Shown: positions 8,319 to 17,923, counted from the stretch's first letter. The stretch is DNA of 64,000 nt from Streptomyces sp. XY006 (GCF_002237655.1 NZ_NOKT01000001.1:310001-374000), one strand, 5' to 3'. The notes: generated from the sequence alone by a model not told the origin. Translations and numbers: made by a program.

Positions 8319-9272
8319 TCAGCCCCGCCGGACCGCTCCGAGGTGGGCGCGGTGCAGGTCCGGGGCGGTGAAGCGCTGCGCGACCGTGCGCAGGACCCGG
8401 GCCATCGCCTGGGCGGGTGGGGTGGCGGGGCGCGCCGCGGCCCGGGCCAGGAGGATGCGCCGCGTGGGGGCCGGGACGTCGGAGGCGAACGGCAGGAGCC
8501 GTACGTCACTGCGCCGGCTGGTGAGGGCCAGACGCGGCGCGAGGGCGATGCCGAGTCCGGCGGCCACCATGGCCTGCGCCTCCTGGTAGTCGTGCGAGGA
8601 GTAGGCGATGCGCGGCTCGAACCCCGCCTGACGGCAGCTTCGGCGCAGCACGTCGGCGACGGGGTGGTTGTCGGCCCGGATGATCCACTCCTGGTCGGCG
8701 AGGTCGCCGAGCCGCACGGAGGGACGGGTGCGCAACGGAGAGTCGGCGGGCACGACCAGCACCGTGGGGTCGTCCAGCAGGTGGGTCAGGGCCAGCGCCG
8801 GATCGTCGAGACGGTTCCATTCGTAGTCCCAGAGCAACCCCTGCTCCACCTCGCCCGTGTGCAGCATCTCCCTGAGCTCGGCGAGGACTCCGGCGCGCAC
8901 CTCGATGCGGATGCCGGCGTGGCGGCGCCGGAAACGCGTGAGTGCCAGCGGCAGCAGGGACGCGCTCGCCGTGGGGAAGGAGCCGAGGCGCAGAGTGCCC
9001 TGGTCGAGAGCGGCGTAGGAGTCCAGATCGGCCTGGGCGGCACGCAGCTCCCGGCGGATGGCCTGACCGCGTTCGGCCAGCGCGGCACCCGCCGGGGTGG
9101 GACGGATCCCGCGCGGCAGCCGCTCGATCAGGGGCTGGCCCGCCTCCCGCTCCAGCAGGGACATCTGCTGGGAGGCGGCGGAGGTGGTCATGCCGAGCGC
9201 GTCGGCCGCAGCGGTGAGCGAACCGCGTTCGGTGGCCTCGGTGAGCAGCAGCAGACGGCGCACGTTGAGCAT
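8319..9272 (-). CDS. LysR-family transcriptional regulator
   Basis: A 317-residue LysR protein: N-terminal winged HTH (MLNVRRLLLLTEATERGSLTAAADALGMTTSAASQQMSLLERE) and a periplasmic-binding-protein-like effector domain. It is divergent from the prpF-like/matC-like genes and probably controls them in response to a carboxylate. The start at 9272 fits the HTH; the frame extends 20 codons further, but that would run through the palindrome at 9282-9296. A TAAAGT -10-like element sits so close to ATG 9272 that a very short leader or leaderless mRNA is likely. Confidence 0.9.
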   Translation of the reverse strand: MLNVRRLLLLTEATERGSLTAAADALGMTTSAASQQMSLLEREAGQPLIERLPRGIRPTPAGAALAERGQAIRRELRAAQADLDSYAALDQGTLRLGSFPTASASLLPLALTRFRRRHAGIRIEVRAGVLAELREMLHTGEVEQGLLWDYEWNRLDDPALALTHLLDDPTVLVVPADSPLRTRPSVRLGDLADQEWIIRADNHPVADVLRRSCRQAGFEPRIAYSSHDYQEAQAMVAAGLGIALAPRLALTSRRSDVRLLPFASDVPAPTRRILLARAAARPATPPAQAMARVLRTVAQRFTAPDLHRAHLGAVRRG

Positions 9273-9281
9273 GCCGCCGAC

Positions 9282-9296
9282 TTTAGCCGAGCTAAA
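9282..9296. promoter_or_regulatory. LysR-type operator between lysR and prpF-like gene
   Basis: A 15-bp palindrome TTTAGC-CGA-GCTAAA that contains the T-N11-A LysR box. It lies 9 bp upstream of the lysR start, in the divergent intergenic region, where autorepression and activation of the opposite operon would be expected. Confidence 0.65.
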
Positions 9297-9443
9297 CCCT
9301 GGTGAAGCGAACTGCGATTGTTCCGAAGTCACGGCTCTGCGAGGGTCTGCGCCATCGCCGAGCGGTTCACCGGCCCGCCATGTGTCCGTAACCGCCGCAT
9401 CGGCCCTGTCCCCGACTCCGCTGATCCAGGAAGAGCCTCAGAC

Positions 9444-10565
9444 GTGCACATTCCCGCGACCCTGGTGCGTGGCGGCACAAGCAAGTGCTGGCTGTTCAAC
9501 CAGGTCGAAGTCCCCGCCGACCGTGACGCCCTCGAACGGCTGCTCGTCGCCGCGTACGGCGCCACCGACCCCGTGGAACTGGACGGGGTGGGCGGGGCGA
9601 CACCCACCACCTCGAAAGCGGCCGTGGTCGGCGCCTCACCACAGCCGGGCGTCGACGTCGACTACCTGTTCGCCCAAGTCGGCATCGGCACCGGCTCGGT
9701 GGAGTGGACGAGCAACTGCGGCAACTGCGCCACCGGTGTCGCCCTGTACGCCGTGACCAAAGGAATGGTCCCGGTCACCGGTGACCGGACGCGCGTGGTG
9801 ATGCGCAACACCAACACCGGCGCGGTCCTCGAAGGGATCGTCGACACCGAGGGAGGAGTGGTGCACCACTTCGGCCGCCAGACGGTACCCGGCACCCGGG
9901 CCGGCGGAGTCGCGGTCGGCCTCACCTTCCGCGACCCGGCCGGTGGCGCGGCCGGTCCGCTCCTGCCCACCGGCCGGTCCGCCGAGGACCTGCGGGTCGG
10001 TGCCGCCGCGCCGGTCCGCGTGAGCATGGTGACCGCGGGAGCTCCCGTCGTCCTCGTCGACGCCGCCGGTGCCGGACGCACCGGGGCCGAGTCACCGGAG
10101 CGGATGAGCGAGGACGTCCCCTGGCTGCGCACCGTCCGGCACGCCGCCGCACCCTTGATGGGGCTCCTCCCGCCGGGCGGGGAACCGGGCGACGCCGTGC
10201 CCAAGGTGGGCCTGGTCGGGCCGCCGGTGCCGTACACCACCACCCTCGGTGAACCGATCGGCGCCGAGGCGTACGACGTCTCCGTGCGCATGCTCACCAT
10301 GAACGCCCCGCACCCCGCGATCGGCCTCACGTCCGCTGTCGCCGTCGCGGCGGCCGGGCTGCTGAAGGACTCCGTGGTCTCCCGGATCACGGGCGGCCCG
10401 AGCGACGAGTGGCTGCGCCTCGGCACGCCCGCCGGCGTCGTCGAGGTCCGCTGCACGGACGTACGCGACGGTCTGCCGCACCGGGTCACCGTGCAGCGCG
10501 CGGCCCGCCTGCTCGCCGATGCCCGCATCTACGTACCGGACCCGGCCGGCCGTCGAGCCGCCTGA
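9444..10565 (+). CDS. PrpF-like isomerase (2-methylaconitate / 4-oxalomesaconate tautomerase family)
   Basis: A 373-residue PrpF-family protein with the diaminopimelate-epimerase-like fold: N-terminal VRGGTSK and the Cys-containing SNCGNCATG, both family hallmarks. Members shift double bonds in unsaturated tricarboxylates such as 2-methylaconitate or 4-oxalomesaconate. GTG 9444 is chosen because AGGAAGAG ends 8 bases before it and homology begins there. A MatC-type dicarboxylate carrier follows 108 bp downstream and a LysR regulator is divergent, so the locus looks like uptake and isomerisation of an unsaturated carboxylate, perhaps an aromatic-ring-cleavage product. The exact substrate is not determined. 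Confidence 0.85.
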   Translation: MHIPATLVRGGTSKCWLFNQVEVPADRDALERLLVAAYGATDPVELDGVGGATPTTSKAAVVGASPQPGVDVDYLFAQVGIGTGSVEWTSNCGNCATGVALYAVTKGMVPVTGDRTRVVMRNTNTGAVLEGIVDTEGGVVHHFGRQTVPGTRAGGVAVGLTFRDPAGGAAGPLLPTGRSAEDLRVGAAAPVRVSMVTAGAPVVLVDAAGAGRTGAESPERMSEDVPWLRTVRHAAAPLMGLLPPGGEPGDAVPKVGLVGPPVPYTTTLGEPIGAEAYDVSVRMLTMNAPHPAIGLTSAVAVAAAGLLKDSVVSRITGGPSDEWLRLGTPAGVVEVRCTDVRDGLPHRVTVQRAARLLADARIYVPDPAGRRAA

Positions 10566-10673
10566 GCCGCGACGGACATCACCACGCCCGGGCCGGCTCC
10601 CAGCCGTCCGCACCGGGATACCCTCGCGCCCCCAGGGGCGCGCCACCCCGTCCCCACCGCACCAAGGACAAAG

Positions 10674-11927
10674 ATGTCTGCTGAAGTGATCTCCATAGGC
10701 GCCTTGCTGGTGATGTTCGTGGTCGGCACCGTGCTGCCGATCAACCTGGGCATCCTCGCCTTCGTCGCCACCTTCGCGGTCGGCACCGCCTCGCTCGGCC
10801 TCACCGAGGACGAGATCTTCGAGGGGTTCCCGGCGAAGCTCTTCGTCACCATCGTCGGAGTCACCTACCTGTTCTCCGTCGCCCGCCGCAACGGCACCAT
10901 CGACTGGCTCGTGGCGGCCGGGGTGCGGCTGGTCCGCGGGAAGGTGCAGCTGATCCCCTGGGTGCTGTTCCTGGTGGCAGCCTTGCTGACGGCGTTCGGC
11001 ACGTTCACCCCGGCGGCGGTCGCGATCCTGGCGCCGATCGGCATGAACTTCGCCTACCGCTACCGGCTCAACCCGCTGGTCGTCGGCATGATGGTGATCA
11101 GCGGCGGGCACGCGGGCGCCTTCTCCCCGCTGGCCGTCTCCGGAGCCCTGGTGCTCGGCCTCGTCGAGGAGACCGACCTGCAGGTCTCCGCGGTCACCCT
11201 CTTCAGCGCCAGCTTCCTGATCAACCTGGTGCTCTCGATCCTCACCTACGCCCTGCTCGCCAAGCGTCCGGCGCCGCTGACCGAGGCCGCCGCGGAGGCG
11301 GCCGAAGACGAGGACCCCACCGTCACCGGCCGGCCCGACTGGCGGCAATGGCTCACCCTGGCCTGTCTGGTGGCCCTGGTCGTCGGCGCGCTCGGCTTCC
11401 ACCTGGAGATCGGCTTCCTCGCGCTGGCGGCCGGCGCCCTGCTGGCCCTGGTCGACATGAAGCGGCAGGAGAAGGCCGTGGACGGCGTCAGCTGGCCCAC
11501 CCTGCTCCTGGTCGCGGGCATGATGACCTACATCGCCATGCTGGAGAAGGCCGGCATCATCGAGGAGATCTCCGAACACGCCGCAGGCCTGGGCGCCCCG
11601 CTCGTCGTCGCCCTGCTGCTGTGCTTCACCGTGGCGGTCACCTCCGCCTTCGCCTCCTCCACCGCGATCCTCACGGCGATCATCCCCATCGCCGTACCGC
11701 TGCTGCTCTCCAGCCACCTCAGCGCCGCCGGGCTCATCGCCGCGCTCGCCGTCTCCACGACGATCGTCGACACCTCACCGTTCTCCACCAACGGAGCGCT
11801 GGTCCTCAGCAACGCCCGTGGCGTGGACACCCGCCGCTTCTACCGCCAGGTCATCGGCTACACCGGCGGACTCGTCGCCGTCGGCCCGGTCGTCGCCTGG
11901 GGCGCGCTGGTGCTGCCCTGGTCCTAG
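10674..11927 (+). CDS. MatC-like dicarboxylate/tricarboxylate transporter
   Basis: A 417-residue integral membrane protein with about 12 hydrophobic segments, beginning MSAEVISIGALLVMFVVGTV. The N-terminal half resembles the MatC_N (malonate/dicarboxylate carrier) family of the ion-transporter superfamily. A charged cytoplasmic loop (AAEAAEDEDP) splits two symmetric halves; conserved hairpin-like stretches occur in FGTFTPAAVAIL and VDTSPFSTNGAL. Because it follows the PrpF-like gene on the same strand, it probably imports that enzyme's substrate by a secondary mechanism. Confidence 0.82.
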   Translation: MSAEVISIGALLVMFVVGTVLPINLGILAFVATFAVGTASLGLTEDEIFEGFPAKLFVTIVGVTYLFSVARRNGTIDWLVAAGVRLVRGKVQLIPWVLFLVAALLTAFGTFTPAAVAILAPIGMNFAYRYRLNPLVVGMMVISGGHAGAFSPLAVSGALVLGLVEETDLQVSAVTLFSASFLINLVLSILTYALLAKRPAPLTEAAAEAAEDEDPTVTGRPDWRQWLTLACLVALVVGALGFHLEIGFLALAAGALLALVDMKRQEKAVDGVSWPTLLLVAGMMTYIAMLEKAGIIEEISEHAAGLGAPLVVALLLCFTVAVTSAFASSTAILTAIIPIAVPLLLSSHLSAAGLIAALAVSTTIVDTSPFSTNGALVLSNARGVDTRRFYRQVIGYTGGLVAVGPVVAWGALVLPWS

Positions 11928-11977
11928 GGCGAAGACCGGGAGCCGTGGGTGTCGGCCCGGGCAGGCGGCGATGCCCG

Positions 11978-12496
11978 TCACTGACGGAAGACGCGCTGCC
12001 ATCGGATCTCGCCGTCCTGCTCCTGGTCGGTGGGTGCGAGCCCCGCGGCCCTGGCGACGGCGGCGGACGCCCCGTGGTCCGGGTGGATATGGGCGATGAC
12101 GTGACGCACCCGCTGTTCTTCGAGCCGGGCGACGAGTCCCCGGGCCGCCTCGGTGGCGATGCCCCGGCCCTGCCAGCCGGTCCCGACCACCCAGGCGATC
12201 TCGGCGGTGTGGCCGTGGCCGGAGGGCGTGACCGTCGCCTGGACCGTGCCCGTGAGGCGGGACTCGTCGCGCAGCCGGATGACCCAGTTGAGCCAGGACA
12301 CGGCCGGATCGGGGGAGCCCGCTGTCATGCGCGCGTACCGCGCGCGCAACTCCTGTGGGGAGTCGGGGCTGCCGCCGATGTAGGTGTGCAGGGCGGGATC
12401 GGACAGCACCGCGGCCATCTCGTCGGCGTGCCGGGGGTGCAGCGGCAGGAGGTCCAGCCTGGGGGTGGCGAAGGGCCGGGCCGTGAAGGGGTACAT
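11978..12496 (-). CDS. GNAT-family N-acetyltransferase
   Basis: A 172-residue RimJ/RimL-type GNAT. The acetyl-CoA pyrophosphate-binding loop is visible as GWQGRGIATEAARGLV, preceded by the strand AEIAWVVG; the N-terminus TPRLDLLPLHPRHADEM is typical of this subfamily. It should transfer an acetyl group from acetyl-CoA to an amine or protein N-terminus. A start at GTG 12505, three codons upstream, is equally possible. It is convergent with the transporter gene and has no informative neighbours. Confidence 0.88.
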   Translation of the reverse strand: MYPFTARPFATPRLDLLPLHPRHADEMAAVLSDPALHTYIGGSPDSPQELRARYARMTAGSPDPAVSWLNWVIRLRDESRLTGTVQATVTPSGHGHTAEIAWVVGTGWQGRGIATEAARGLVARLEEQRVRHVIAHIHPDHGASAAVARAAGLAPTDQEQDGEIRWQRVFRQ

Positions 12497-12615
12497 GCGG
12501 CTCACTTCTACCCGACGGCACGGCCGGGGCCCACCCCGGACCCAGGTGGCGAGGTTTCCCCCAGGACCTTGGCGGACCTCAGCGGCCCGGGCCCACCCAC
12601 AGGCCCTTTGAGGCG

Positions 12616-14139
12616 TCACGCCGTCAGGTGGGTGACCACCGTGCGCAGCGCGCGGCGCATGGCCGGGCGTGTCTTCTCCGGGGCGTCGACCGTCTCGAAC
12701 CCGTGATGGCCGTGGGGGACGTCGACCAGTTCCAGCCGGGCCGCACCGGCTTCGGCCGCCCTCACGAACTCCTCGACGGTTGCGGCGATCTCGGGCGTCT
12801 CCAGTCCGGCCCGGAGGAGGACGACAGGCAGGTCTCCCGCCTGCGCGACCGCCCGGACGGGGTGGAAGCGGCTGCCCGCCATCCCCCAGGCGGGAAGGGG
12901 GGCCAGGACGGGGTAGGCGGCGGCGAGGCAGCGCAGCCAGGCGGGGGGTTCCGCCAGCCAGTCGGTGGTGAGCAGACCACCGCCGGAGAAGAACCACAGG
13001 GCGATCCGGTCGCCGTCGACCCGGGGGTCGGCCCGCACCTGTTCGACGCCGGAGGCGACGTCCGCGGCGGCGCGCTCGTAGTCGGCGATGTCGTGCAGGC
13101 GGTGCTCGACGGTCGCACCGACCAGGCCCTCGGTCGCGGCCAGGCGGGCGTAGCCGACCAGGGTGGGCCACTCGCGGGGGCGTGGCCGGGCCCCGGCGGG
13201 CACGGGTCCGCCGTGGACGAAGACCACGGCCGGTCGCGGCCCCTCGCCGTCGGGGACATACAGGTCGACGGGGCCTCGACGGTCCCGTGGCAGCTCGGGC
13301 AGGTCCCACGGGAACGGGCGCAGGTGGGCCGGTGGCGCGTCGTCGGCGGGCGCGCGCAGCCGGTGCCCGGCACCTGTCGCGGCCCGCAGCAGGACATCCG
13401 CCAGCGCCGCGGGACAGGACAGCATCGGCCAGTGCCCCGTGGGGAGTTCGAAGAAGGTGACCCGAGGACCGGCCAGGCCGGCCAGCGCGGGATCGCCGAA
13501 GTCGACGAGCCGCTGCACGGAGGCGATGCCGGCACCGTTCTCGGTACACAGCACGCCGGTGACGGGCACCGCGGCGACCGACCCGCTCAGCCGCAGCGGC
13601 TGCAGCAGGGTGTCCAGCGGCTGCGGCGTCGCCGACGAGGTCAGCCGCTTCAGCTCGGTCTCGCCCAACCCGGCCGTACTGCCCCAGCGTTCCCACTCCG
13701 CGTCGAGGGCCGGCGGCGCCAGCACACCCCCGCGCTCGCCCCTTCGAGCGCGCTCGGCCAGCTCCGCGCGCAACTCCTGGTCCGGTACGGCGGCCAGCGC
13801 CGGGACGCCGTTCTGCGGCATGCCGCAGTCCAGGTACACGACGCGCGCGATGCGCTCGGCCCGCCGGTCGGCGGCGCCCAGCACCGGGTGGATGCCGTAG
13901 TCGTGACCGACCAGCACGATCTCCCGTCCGGACGTGACGTCGACCGCGTCGATCGCCGCGATCACGTCCTCGATGTGCGTCTCCAGACCGACACCGTCCG
14001 GCGGGGCGGGCCGGGCCGGGTCGACGCCCGTCAACGGGACCGCGTGCGCCTCGCCGCCCGCCGCGGCCAGCCGCGCGGCCGTCTCCCGCCAGACGTGGGC
14101 GCCGGTGAACACACCCGCCACCATGATGAACACCTGCAC
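12616..14139 (-). CDS. Tandem alpha/beta-hydrolase fusion protein
   Basis: A 507-residue protein with two alpha/beta-hydrolase domains. Domain 1 (about residues 1-260) resembles the MhpC/pyrethroid-hydrolase group; its nucleophile elbow reads VGHDYGIHP, so the nucleophile position is Asp, not Ser. Domain 2 (about 275-507) has an oxyanion segment VFVHGGPVP, an elbow-like WFFSGGGLL and a final His in PHGHHGFE, as in dienelactone-hydrolase-like proteins. GTG 14139 is chosen because GGAAGGGG ends 6 bases before it; the longer frame lacks a ribosome site. The divergent MerR gene 124 bp away probably regulates it. The substrate is unknown. Confidence 0.8.
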   Translation of the reverse strand: MQVFIMVAGVFTGAHVWRETAARLAAAGGEAHAVPLTGVDPARPAPPDGVGLETHIEDVIAAIDAVDVTSGREIVLVGHDYGIHPVLGAADRRAERIARVVYLDCGMPQNGVPALAAVPDQELRAELAERARRGERGGVLAPPALDAEWERWGSTAGLGETELKRLTSSATPQPLDTLLQPLRLSGSVAAVPVTGVLCTENGAGIASVQRLVDFGDPALAGLAGPRVTFFELPTGHWPMLSCPAALADVLLRAATGAGHRLRAPADDAPPAHLRPFPWDLPELPRDRRGPVDLYVPDGEGPRPAVVFVHGGPVPAGARPRPREWPTLVGYARLAATEGLVGATVEHRLHDIADYERAAADVASGVEQVRADPRVDGDRIALWFFSGGGLLTTDWLAEPPAWLRCLAAAYPVLAPLPAWGMAGSRFHPVRAVAQAGDLPVVLLRAGLETPEIAATVEEFVRAAEAGAARLELVDVPHGHHGFETVDAPEKTRPAMRRALRTVVTHLTA

Positions 14140-14242
14140 GACAAACCCCTTCCCGGACACGTGACATGACGCGCGCCGGTCGCCCACGCCATGGTCCGCG
14201 GACCGCCGCTCACCTCGGGCCCGCGCCCCGGTACCGTAGGAA

Positions 14243-14257
14243 CTCCCCCTGAGGGAG
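14243..14257. promoter_or_regulatory. Probable MerR operator/promoter region
   Basis: CTCCC-CCTGA-GGGAG (14243-14257) is a short palindrome located between the divergent hydrolase and MerR genes. Its right arm also forms the ribosome site GAGGGAGG of the MerR gene. A TACCGT element just upstream could be a -10. Autoregulation by the MerR protein is inferred. Confidence 0.45.
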
Positions 14258-14263
14258 GTTCAA

Positions 14264-15211
14264 CTGTCCACGTCCAGCGAGCTGTTCTGGAGCATCGGAG
14301 AACTCGCCGAGCGGGCCGGTGCCACGGTGAAGACCGTCCGCTTCTACTCCGACCACGGACTGCTCCCCGAGGCCGCCCGCAGCAGCGGCGGACACCGCCG
14401 CTACGGGCCCGAGGCGCTGGAGCGACTGCGGCTGATCCGCTCGTTGCGCGGCCTCGACCTGCCCCTGCCCGTGATCCGCCGTGTCCTGGAGGACGACGAC
14501 GAGGTCGCCGGCCGTGAGCTGGAGGCGGCCGTCGACAGCCGTCTGCGCGCGCTCGGCGACGAGCGCAGAGCCCTGCGGTGGCGGGAAGCCGCCCTCGAAC
14601 TGGTACGGGACTGCCCGCCCGCCCAGCGCGCCGCCCGGCTGAAACTGCTCGGCGCGCTGGACACCCCGCCGAGCACCGCACCCCTGGCCAGGTTCTGGCG
14701 CACCTGGCTGCCACCCCGGATGCCGCCCCGGGCCGTCGCGGCCTTCCTCGAGGTGGCCGTCCCACAGCCGCCCGACGAACCGCACCCGGAGCAGGCCCTC
14801 GCCTTCGCCCGCCTCCACGCGATGACGACCGCTCCCTGCCCCGGCGGCCGGCAGCCCCAACCGGAGGTGCACCGCGTCGCGGGGGCCCGCGGCGCCGCCA
14901 CGCTGTACCAGGGCCTGGCCGAGGCGTACGAACGGACGGCACCGGAGCTGCGCAGAGGGCGCGAGCCGCGTCCGGGGGAGGCCCTGGACACCTACGTCGC
15001 GGCGTACGCCGGCGCCTACCGCTGCCGGGACACCCACGACTTCCGCCGCCTGCTGGTCACCCGTCTGGCGGCAGAGCCACGCTTGGACCGGTACTGGCAC
15101 CTCGCGGCCGTCGTCCTGACCCCGCCGGGCAGCCGCCCACTGCCGACCCCGGGCTCAGCGGACGACTGGCTGCGCGCGGCCCTGCGCCAGGACACGGACA
15201 CAGCCGCCTAG
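14264..15211 (+). CDS. MerR-family regulator with large effector domain, apparent CTG start
   Basis: A 315-residue MerR protein. The DNA-binding domain runs WSIGELAERAGATVKTVRFYSDHGLL then GGHRRYGPEALERLRLI, followed by a roughly 200-residue C-terminal region that may bind a ligand. No ATG, GTG or TTG in frame precedes the full HTH. The first conventional start (GTG 14327) would delete helix 1 of the DNA-binding domain. CTG 14264, preceded by GAGGGAGG with 5-6 nt spacing, restores the whole domain and is proposed as the start. Divergent from the tandem hydrolase gene, which it probably controls. Confidence 0.78.
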   Translation: MSTSSELFWSIGELAERAGATVKTVRFYSDHGLLPEAARSSGGHRRYGPEALERLRLIRSLRGLDLPLPVIRRVLEDDDEVAGRELEAAVDSRLRALGDERRALRWREAALELVRDCPPAQRAARLKLLGALDTPPSTAPLARFWRTWLPPRMPPRAVAAFLEVAVPQPPDEPHPEQALAFARLHAMTTAPCPGGRQPQPEVHRVAGARGAATLYQGLAEAYERTAPELRRGREPRPGEALDTYVAAYAGAYRCRDTHDFRRLLVTRLAAEPRLDRYWHLAAVVLTPPGSRPLPTPGSADDWLRAALRQDTDTAA

Positions 15212-15334
15212 CCGCCCAGCCGTCCGACCAGGGATTCCTCCGGCATAACCGGGTACCCGGCGCCGACCAGGCAGCCCCCCACCCACAGGGTCGCGCCGGT
15301 CGCGGCCGGTCGGAAGCAGAGGAACGATAGCCCC

Positions 15335-17611
15335 ATGAGCGAGCCCAACCCCATCAAGCGGGCGGCGGACAAGGTCACCGAAGCCCTCCAGGGCAGCACC
15401 GGCGACCCCGAGGACGGCATCCCCGGCAAGCCCGCCCCGGAATCCCCGGGTGCCGCGGAGCCGGTGGAGCCGCGCGAGCCGCTGCCGCCGAAGCCGGACC
15501 AGAGCGGGCCCGACACGATGTCGCCCACCGGGCAGGCGACCGGCGCCGCCCAGGCCCGCGCGGCCCAGTCCGGCGCCTACCTGACGGACGCGCAGGGCAC
15601 CCGCCTGTACGACACCGACCACTCCCTCAAGGCCGGTCCGCGCGGCCCGGTGCTGCTGCAGGACCACCACCTGCGCGAGAAGGTCATGCACTTCGACCAC
15701 GAGCGCATCCCGGAGCGCGTCGTGCACGCCCGCGGCGCAGCCGCGCACGGTGTCTTCAAGAGCTACGGCACCGCGGCCGCGGTCACCAAGGCGGCGTTCC
15801 TGGCACCGGGCGCGGAGACCCCGGTGTTCGTGCGCTTCTCGACGGTGCTCGGGTCCCGGGGCTCCGCCGACACCGTGCGGGACACCCGCGGCTTCGCGAC
15901 GAAGTTCTACACCGAGGAGGGCGTCTTCGACCTCGTCGGCAACAACATGCCGGTCTTCTTCGTCCAGGACGCCATCAAGTTCCCGGACATCATCCATGCC
16001 GGCAAGCCGCACCCGGACCGGGAGATCCCGCAGGCGCAGAGCGCGCACGACACCTTCTGGGACTTCGTCACCCTGCACACCGAGGCCACCCACCACACCC
16101 TGTGGAACATGTCCGACCGGGGCATCCCGCGCTCGTACCGGATGATGGAGGGCTTCGGCGTCCACACCTTCCGCCTGGTGGCCGCCGACGGTTCCACGAC
16201 GCTGGTGAAGTTCCACTGGAAGCCGAAGCTCGGCGTGCACTCCCTGGTGTGGGAGGAGGCGCAGATCGCGGGCGGTGTCGACCCCGACTTCCACCGCCGC
16301 GACCTTGCCGACGCCATCGAGGCGGGCGCCTACCCCGAGTGGGAGCTGGGCATCCAGACGTTCCCGGACACCCCCGACCAGACCTTCGAGGGCATCGACC
16401 TGCTCGACGCGACCAACCTCGTACCCGAGGAACTCGCCCCCGTGCAGCCGATCGGACTGCTGACCCTCAACCGCAACCCGTCGAACTACTTCGCCGAGAC
16501 CGAGCAGGTCGCCTTCCACGTCGGTCACCTCGTGCCCGGCATCGACATCACGGACGACCCGCTGCTCGCCGGCCGGCTGTTCTCCTACCTGGACACCCAG
16601 ATCACCCGGCTGGCCGGCCCCAACTTCGCGCAGATCCCCATCAACCGGCCGCACGCGCCGGTCAACGACATGCAGCGGGACGGCTTCCACCAGGACGCGG
16701 TGCACCGCGGCGTCGCCCCGTACCGGCCCAACTCGCTCGACGGCGGCTGCCCGTTCCTGGCGGGAGCCGACAACGGGGCGTACATCGAGACGCCGGTCCG
16801 GGTGCCGGAGGCGACGAAGGTCCGGGCCGCCCCCGAGTCGTTCTCCGACCACTTCAGCCAGCCCCGCCGGTTCTGGCTGAGCATGAGCGCGGTGGAGCGG
16901 GAGCACATCATCGGCGCCTACACCTTCGAGCTCGGCAAGTGCTACGAGCAGGCCATCAAGGAACGGGCGCTGCAGGTACTGGCCAACATCGACGCCGAGT
17001 TGTGCGCCCGGGTCGCCGAGGGCCTCGGCCTGCCGGCCCCGGAACCGACCGTGCCGCCGGCCGACGTCACACCCAGCCCCGCACTGTCCCAGATCGGACA
17101 GGCCTGGCCCACCGACGGCCGCCTCATCGGCATCGTCACCGGCCCGGACGGGGACCTGGACGGCGTACGCGCCGTGCGCGAGGCGGTGCTCGGCGCGGGC
17201 ATGGTGCCCCTGGTCGTCGCCCCCACGGGCGGCACGCTCGGGGCGGGCGACGACGCGCTGACCGTCCAGCGGACGTTCGTGACCGCGCGGTCCATCGAGT
17301 TCGACGCCCTGCTCCTGGCAGGCGCGCCCGCCCCGGGCGGTGACGCCCACGGTTCCCGCGACGCCAAGGCGCTGCCCTCCGGCCGCCCGGGCGCCGTCGA
17401 CCCGAGGGTGAGCCTGCTGCTGACCGAGGCGTTCCGCCACGGCAAGGCGATCGGCACCTGGGCGGGCGGCGAAGCGGCGCTGGAGGCGCTGGGGATCCCG
17501 TCCGACGCGCCCGGCGTCGTGGTCGGACAGAACGGCACCTCCGTACTGGAGCGGCTGCGGGAACTGATGGCCGCGCACCGCGCGTGGGACCGCTTCACCA
17601 CGACGGTCTGA
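15335..17611 (+). CDS. katE: Large-subunit monofunctional catalase (HPII/KatE type)
   Basis: A 758-residue heme catalase decomposing hydrogen peroxide in the cytoplasm. Catalytic His lies in [12 protein letters not shown], the distal Asn in GNNMPVFF, and the proximal heme Tyr in RLFSYLDTQ. The extended N-terminus and the C-terminal class-I-glutaminase/flavodoxin-like domain (about 600-758, starting near [15 protein letters not shown]) identify the large-subunit clade. The N-terminal 60 residues are Pro-rich and disordered. It stands alone between MerR and 2-methylisoborneol genes and ends in a terminator at 17649-17681; no regulator is adjacent. Confidence 0.95.
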   Translation: MSEPNPIKRAADKVTEALQGSTGDPEDGIPGKPAPESPGAAEPVEPREPLPPKPDQSGPDTMSPTGQATGAAQARAAQSGAYLTDAQGTRLYDTDHSLKAGPRGPVLLQDHHLREKVMHFDHERIPERVVHARGAAAHGVFKSYGTAAAVTKAAFLAPGAETPVFVRFSTVLGSRGSADTVRDTRGFATKFYTEEGVFDLVGNNMPVFFVQDAIKFPDIIHAGKPHPDREIPQAQSAHDTFWDFVTLHTEATHHTLWNMSDRGIPRSYRMMEGFGVHTFRLVAADGSTTLVKFHWKPKLGVHSLVWEEAQIAGGVDPDFHRRDLADAIEAGAYPEWELGIQTFPDTPDQTFEGIDLLDATNLVPEELAPVQPIGLLTLNRNPSNYFAETEQVAFHVGHLVPGIDITDDPLLAGRLFSYLDTQITRLAGPNFAQIPINRPHAPVNDMQRDGFHQDAVHRGVAPYRPNSLDGGCPFLAGADNGAYIETPVRVPEATKVRAAPESFSDHFSQPRRFWLSMSAVEREHIIGAYTFELGKCYEQAIKERALQVLANIDAELCARVAEGLGLPAPEPTVPPADVTPSPALSQIGQAWPTDGRLIGIVTGPDGDLDGVRAVREAVLGAGMVPLVVAPTGGTLGAGDDALTVQRTFVTARSIEFDALLLAGAPAPGGDAHGSRDAKALPSGRPGAVDPRVSLLLTEAFRHGKAIGTWAGGEAALEALGIPSDAPGVVVGQNGTSVLERLRELMAAHRAWDRFTTTV

Positions 17612-17648
17612 GACGGCGGGGGACACGACGGTCTGAGACGGCGGGGGA
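17600..17648. repeat. 24-bp direct repeat spanning the catalase stop codon
   Basis: A 24-bp unit, from ACGACGGTCTGAGACGG to GGGGGA, occurs at 17600-17623 and is repeated exactly at 17625-17648. The first copy contains the katE stop codon, so the last codons are duplicated as untranslated sequence. It looks like a recent tandem duplication. Confidence 0.85.
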
Positions 17649-17681
17649 GTGGAGCGGCGGTGCCGGACGCAGCCGCTCCAC
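17649..17681 (+). terminator. Terminator hairpin downstream of katE
   Basis: Perfect 10-bp stem GTGGAGCGGC (17649-17658) and GCCGCTCCAC (17672-17681) with a 13-nt loop, flanked by G-rich and C-rich tracts that can extend the helix. Confidence 0.75.
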
Positions 17682-17923
17682 CCCCCGTTCGGCATTGACA
17701 GGGCGATCTCACCTCACGATCCGTTAAACCGGCTTCAACGGATTGTCACTGTTTCGAGGTAAGCACCTCGTCTCCCTGGTGGATGCGGGCCCTTCAGCGG
17801 CTAGCTTGCTGCTCGTGGACGGAACCTCCTGGTCCCGCCCGCTCGTTGCCCACTCCTCCCTGTCTCCCGGTCGCGCACCCGTGTGTGCCGGACGCCCCGT
17901 CGTGCAAGGAGAAGCTCCTTTCG

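Noticed and set aside
10092..11717. Minus-strand frame opposite the MatC-like gene
   Set aside because: Product is Gly/Gln/Asp repetitive; mirror image of hydrophobic codons of a membrane protein.
15155..17695. Long minus-strand frame opposite katE
   Set aside because: Low-complexity Arg/Gly/Val protein without motifs; the plus strand carries an intact catalase.
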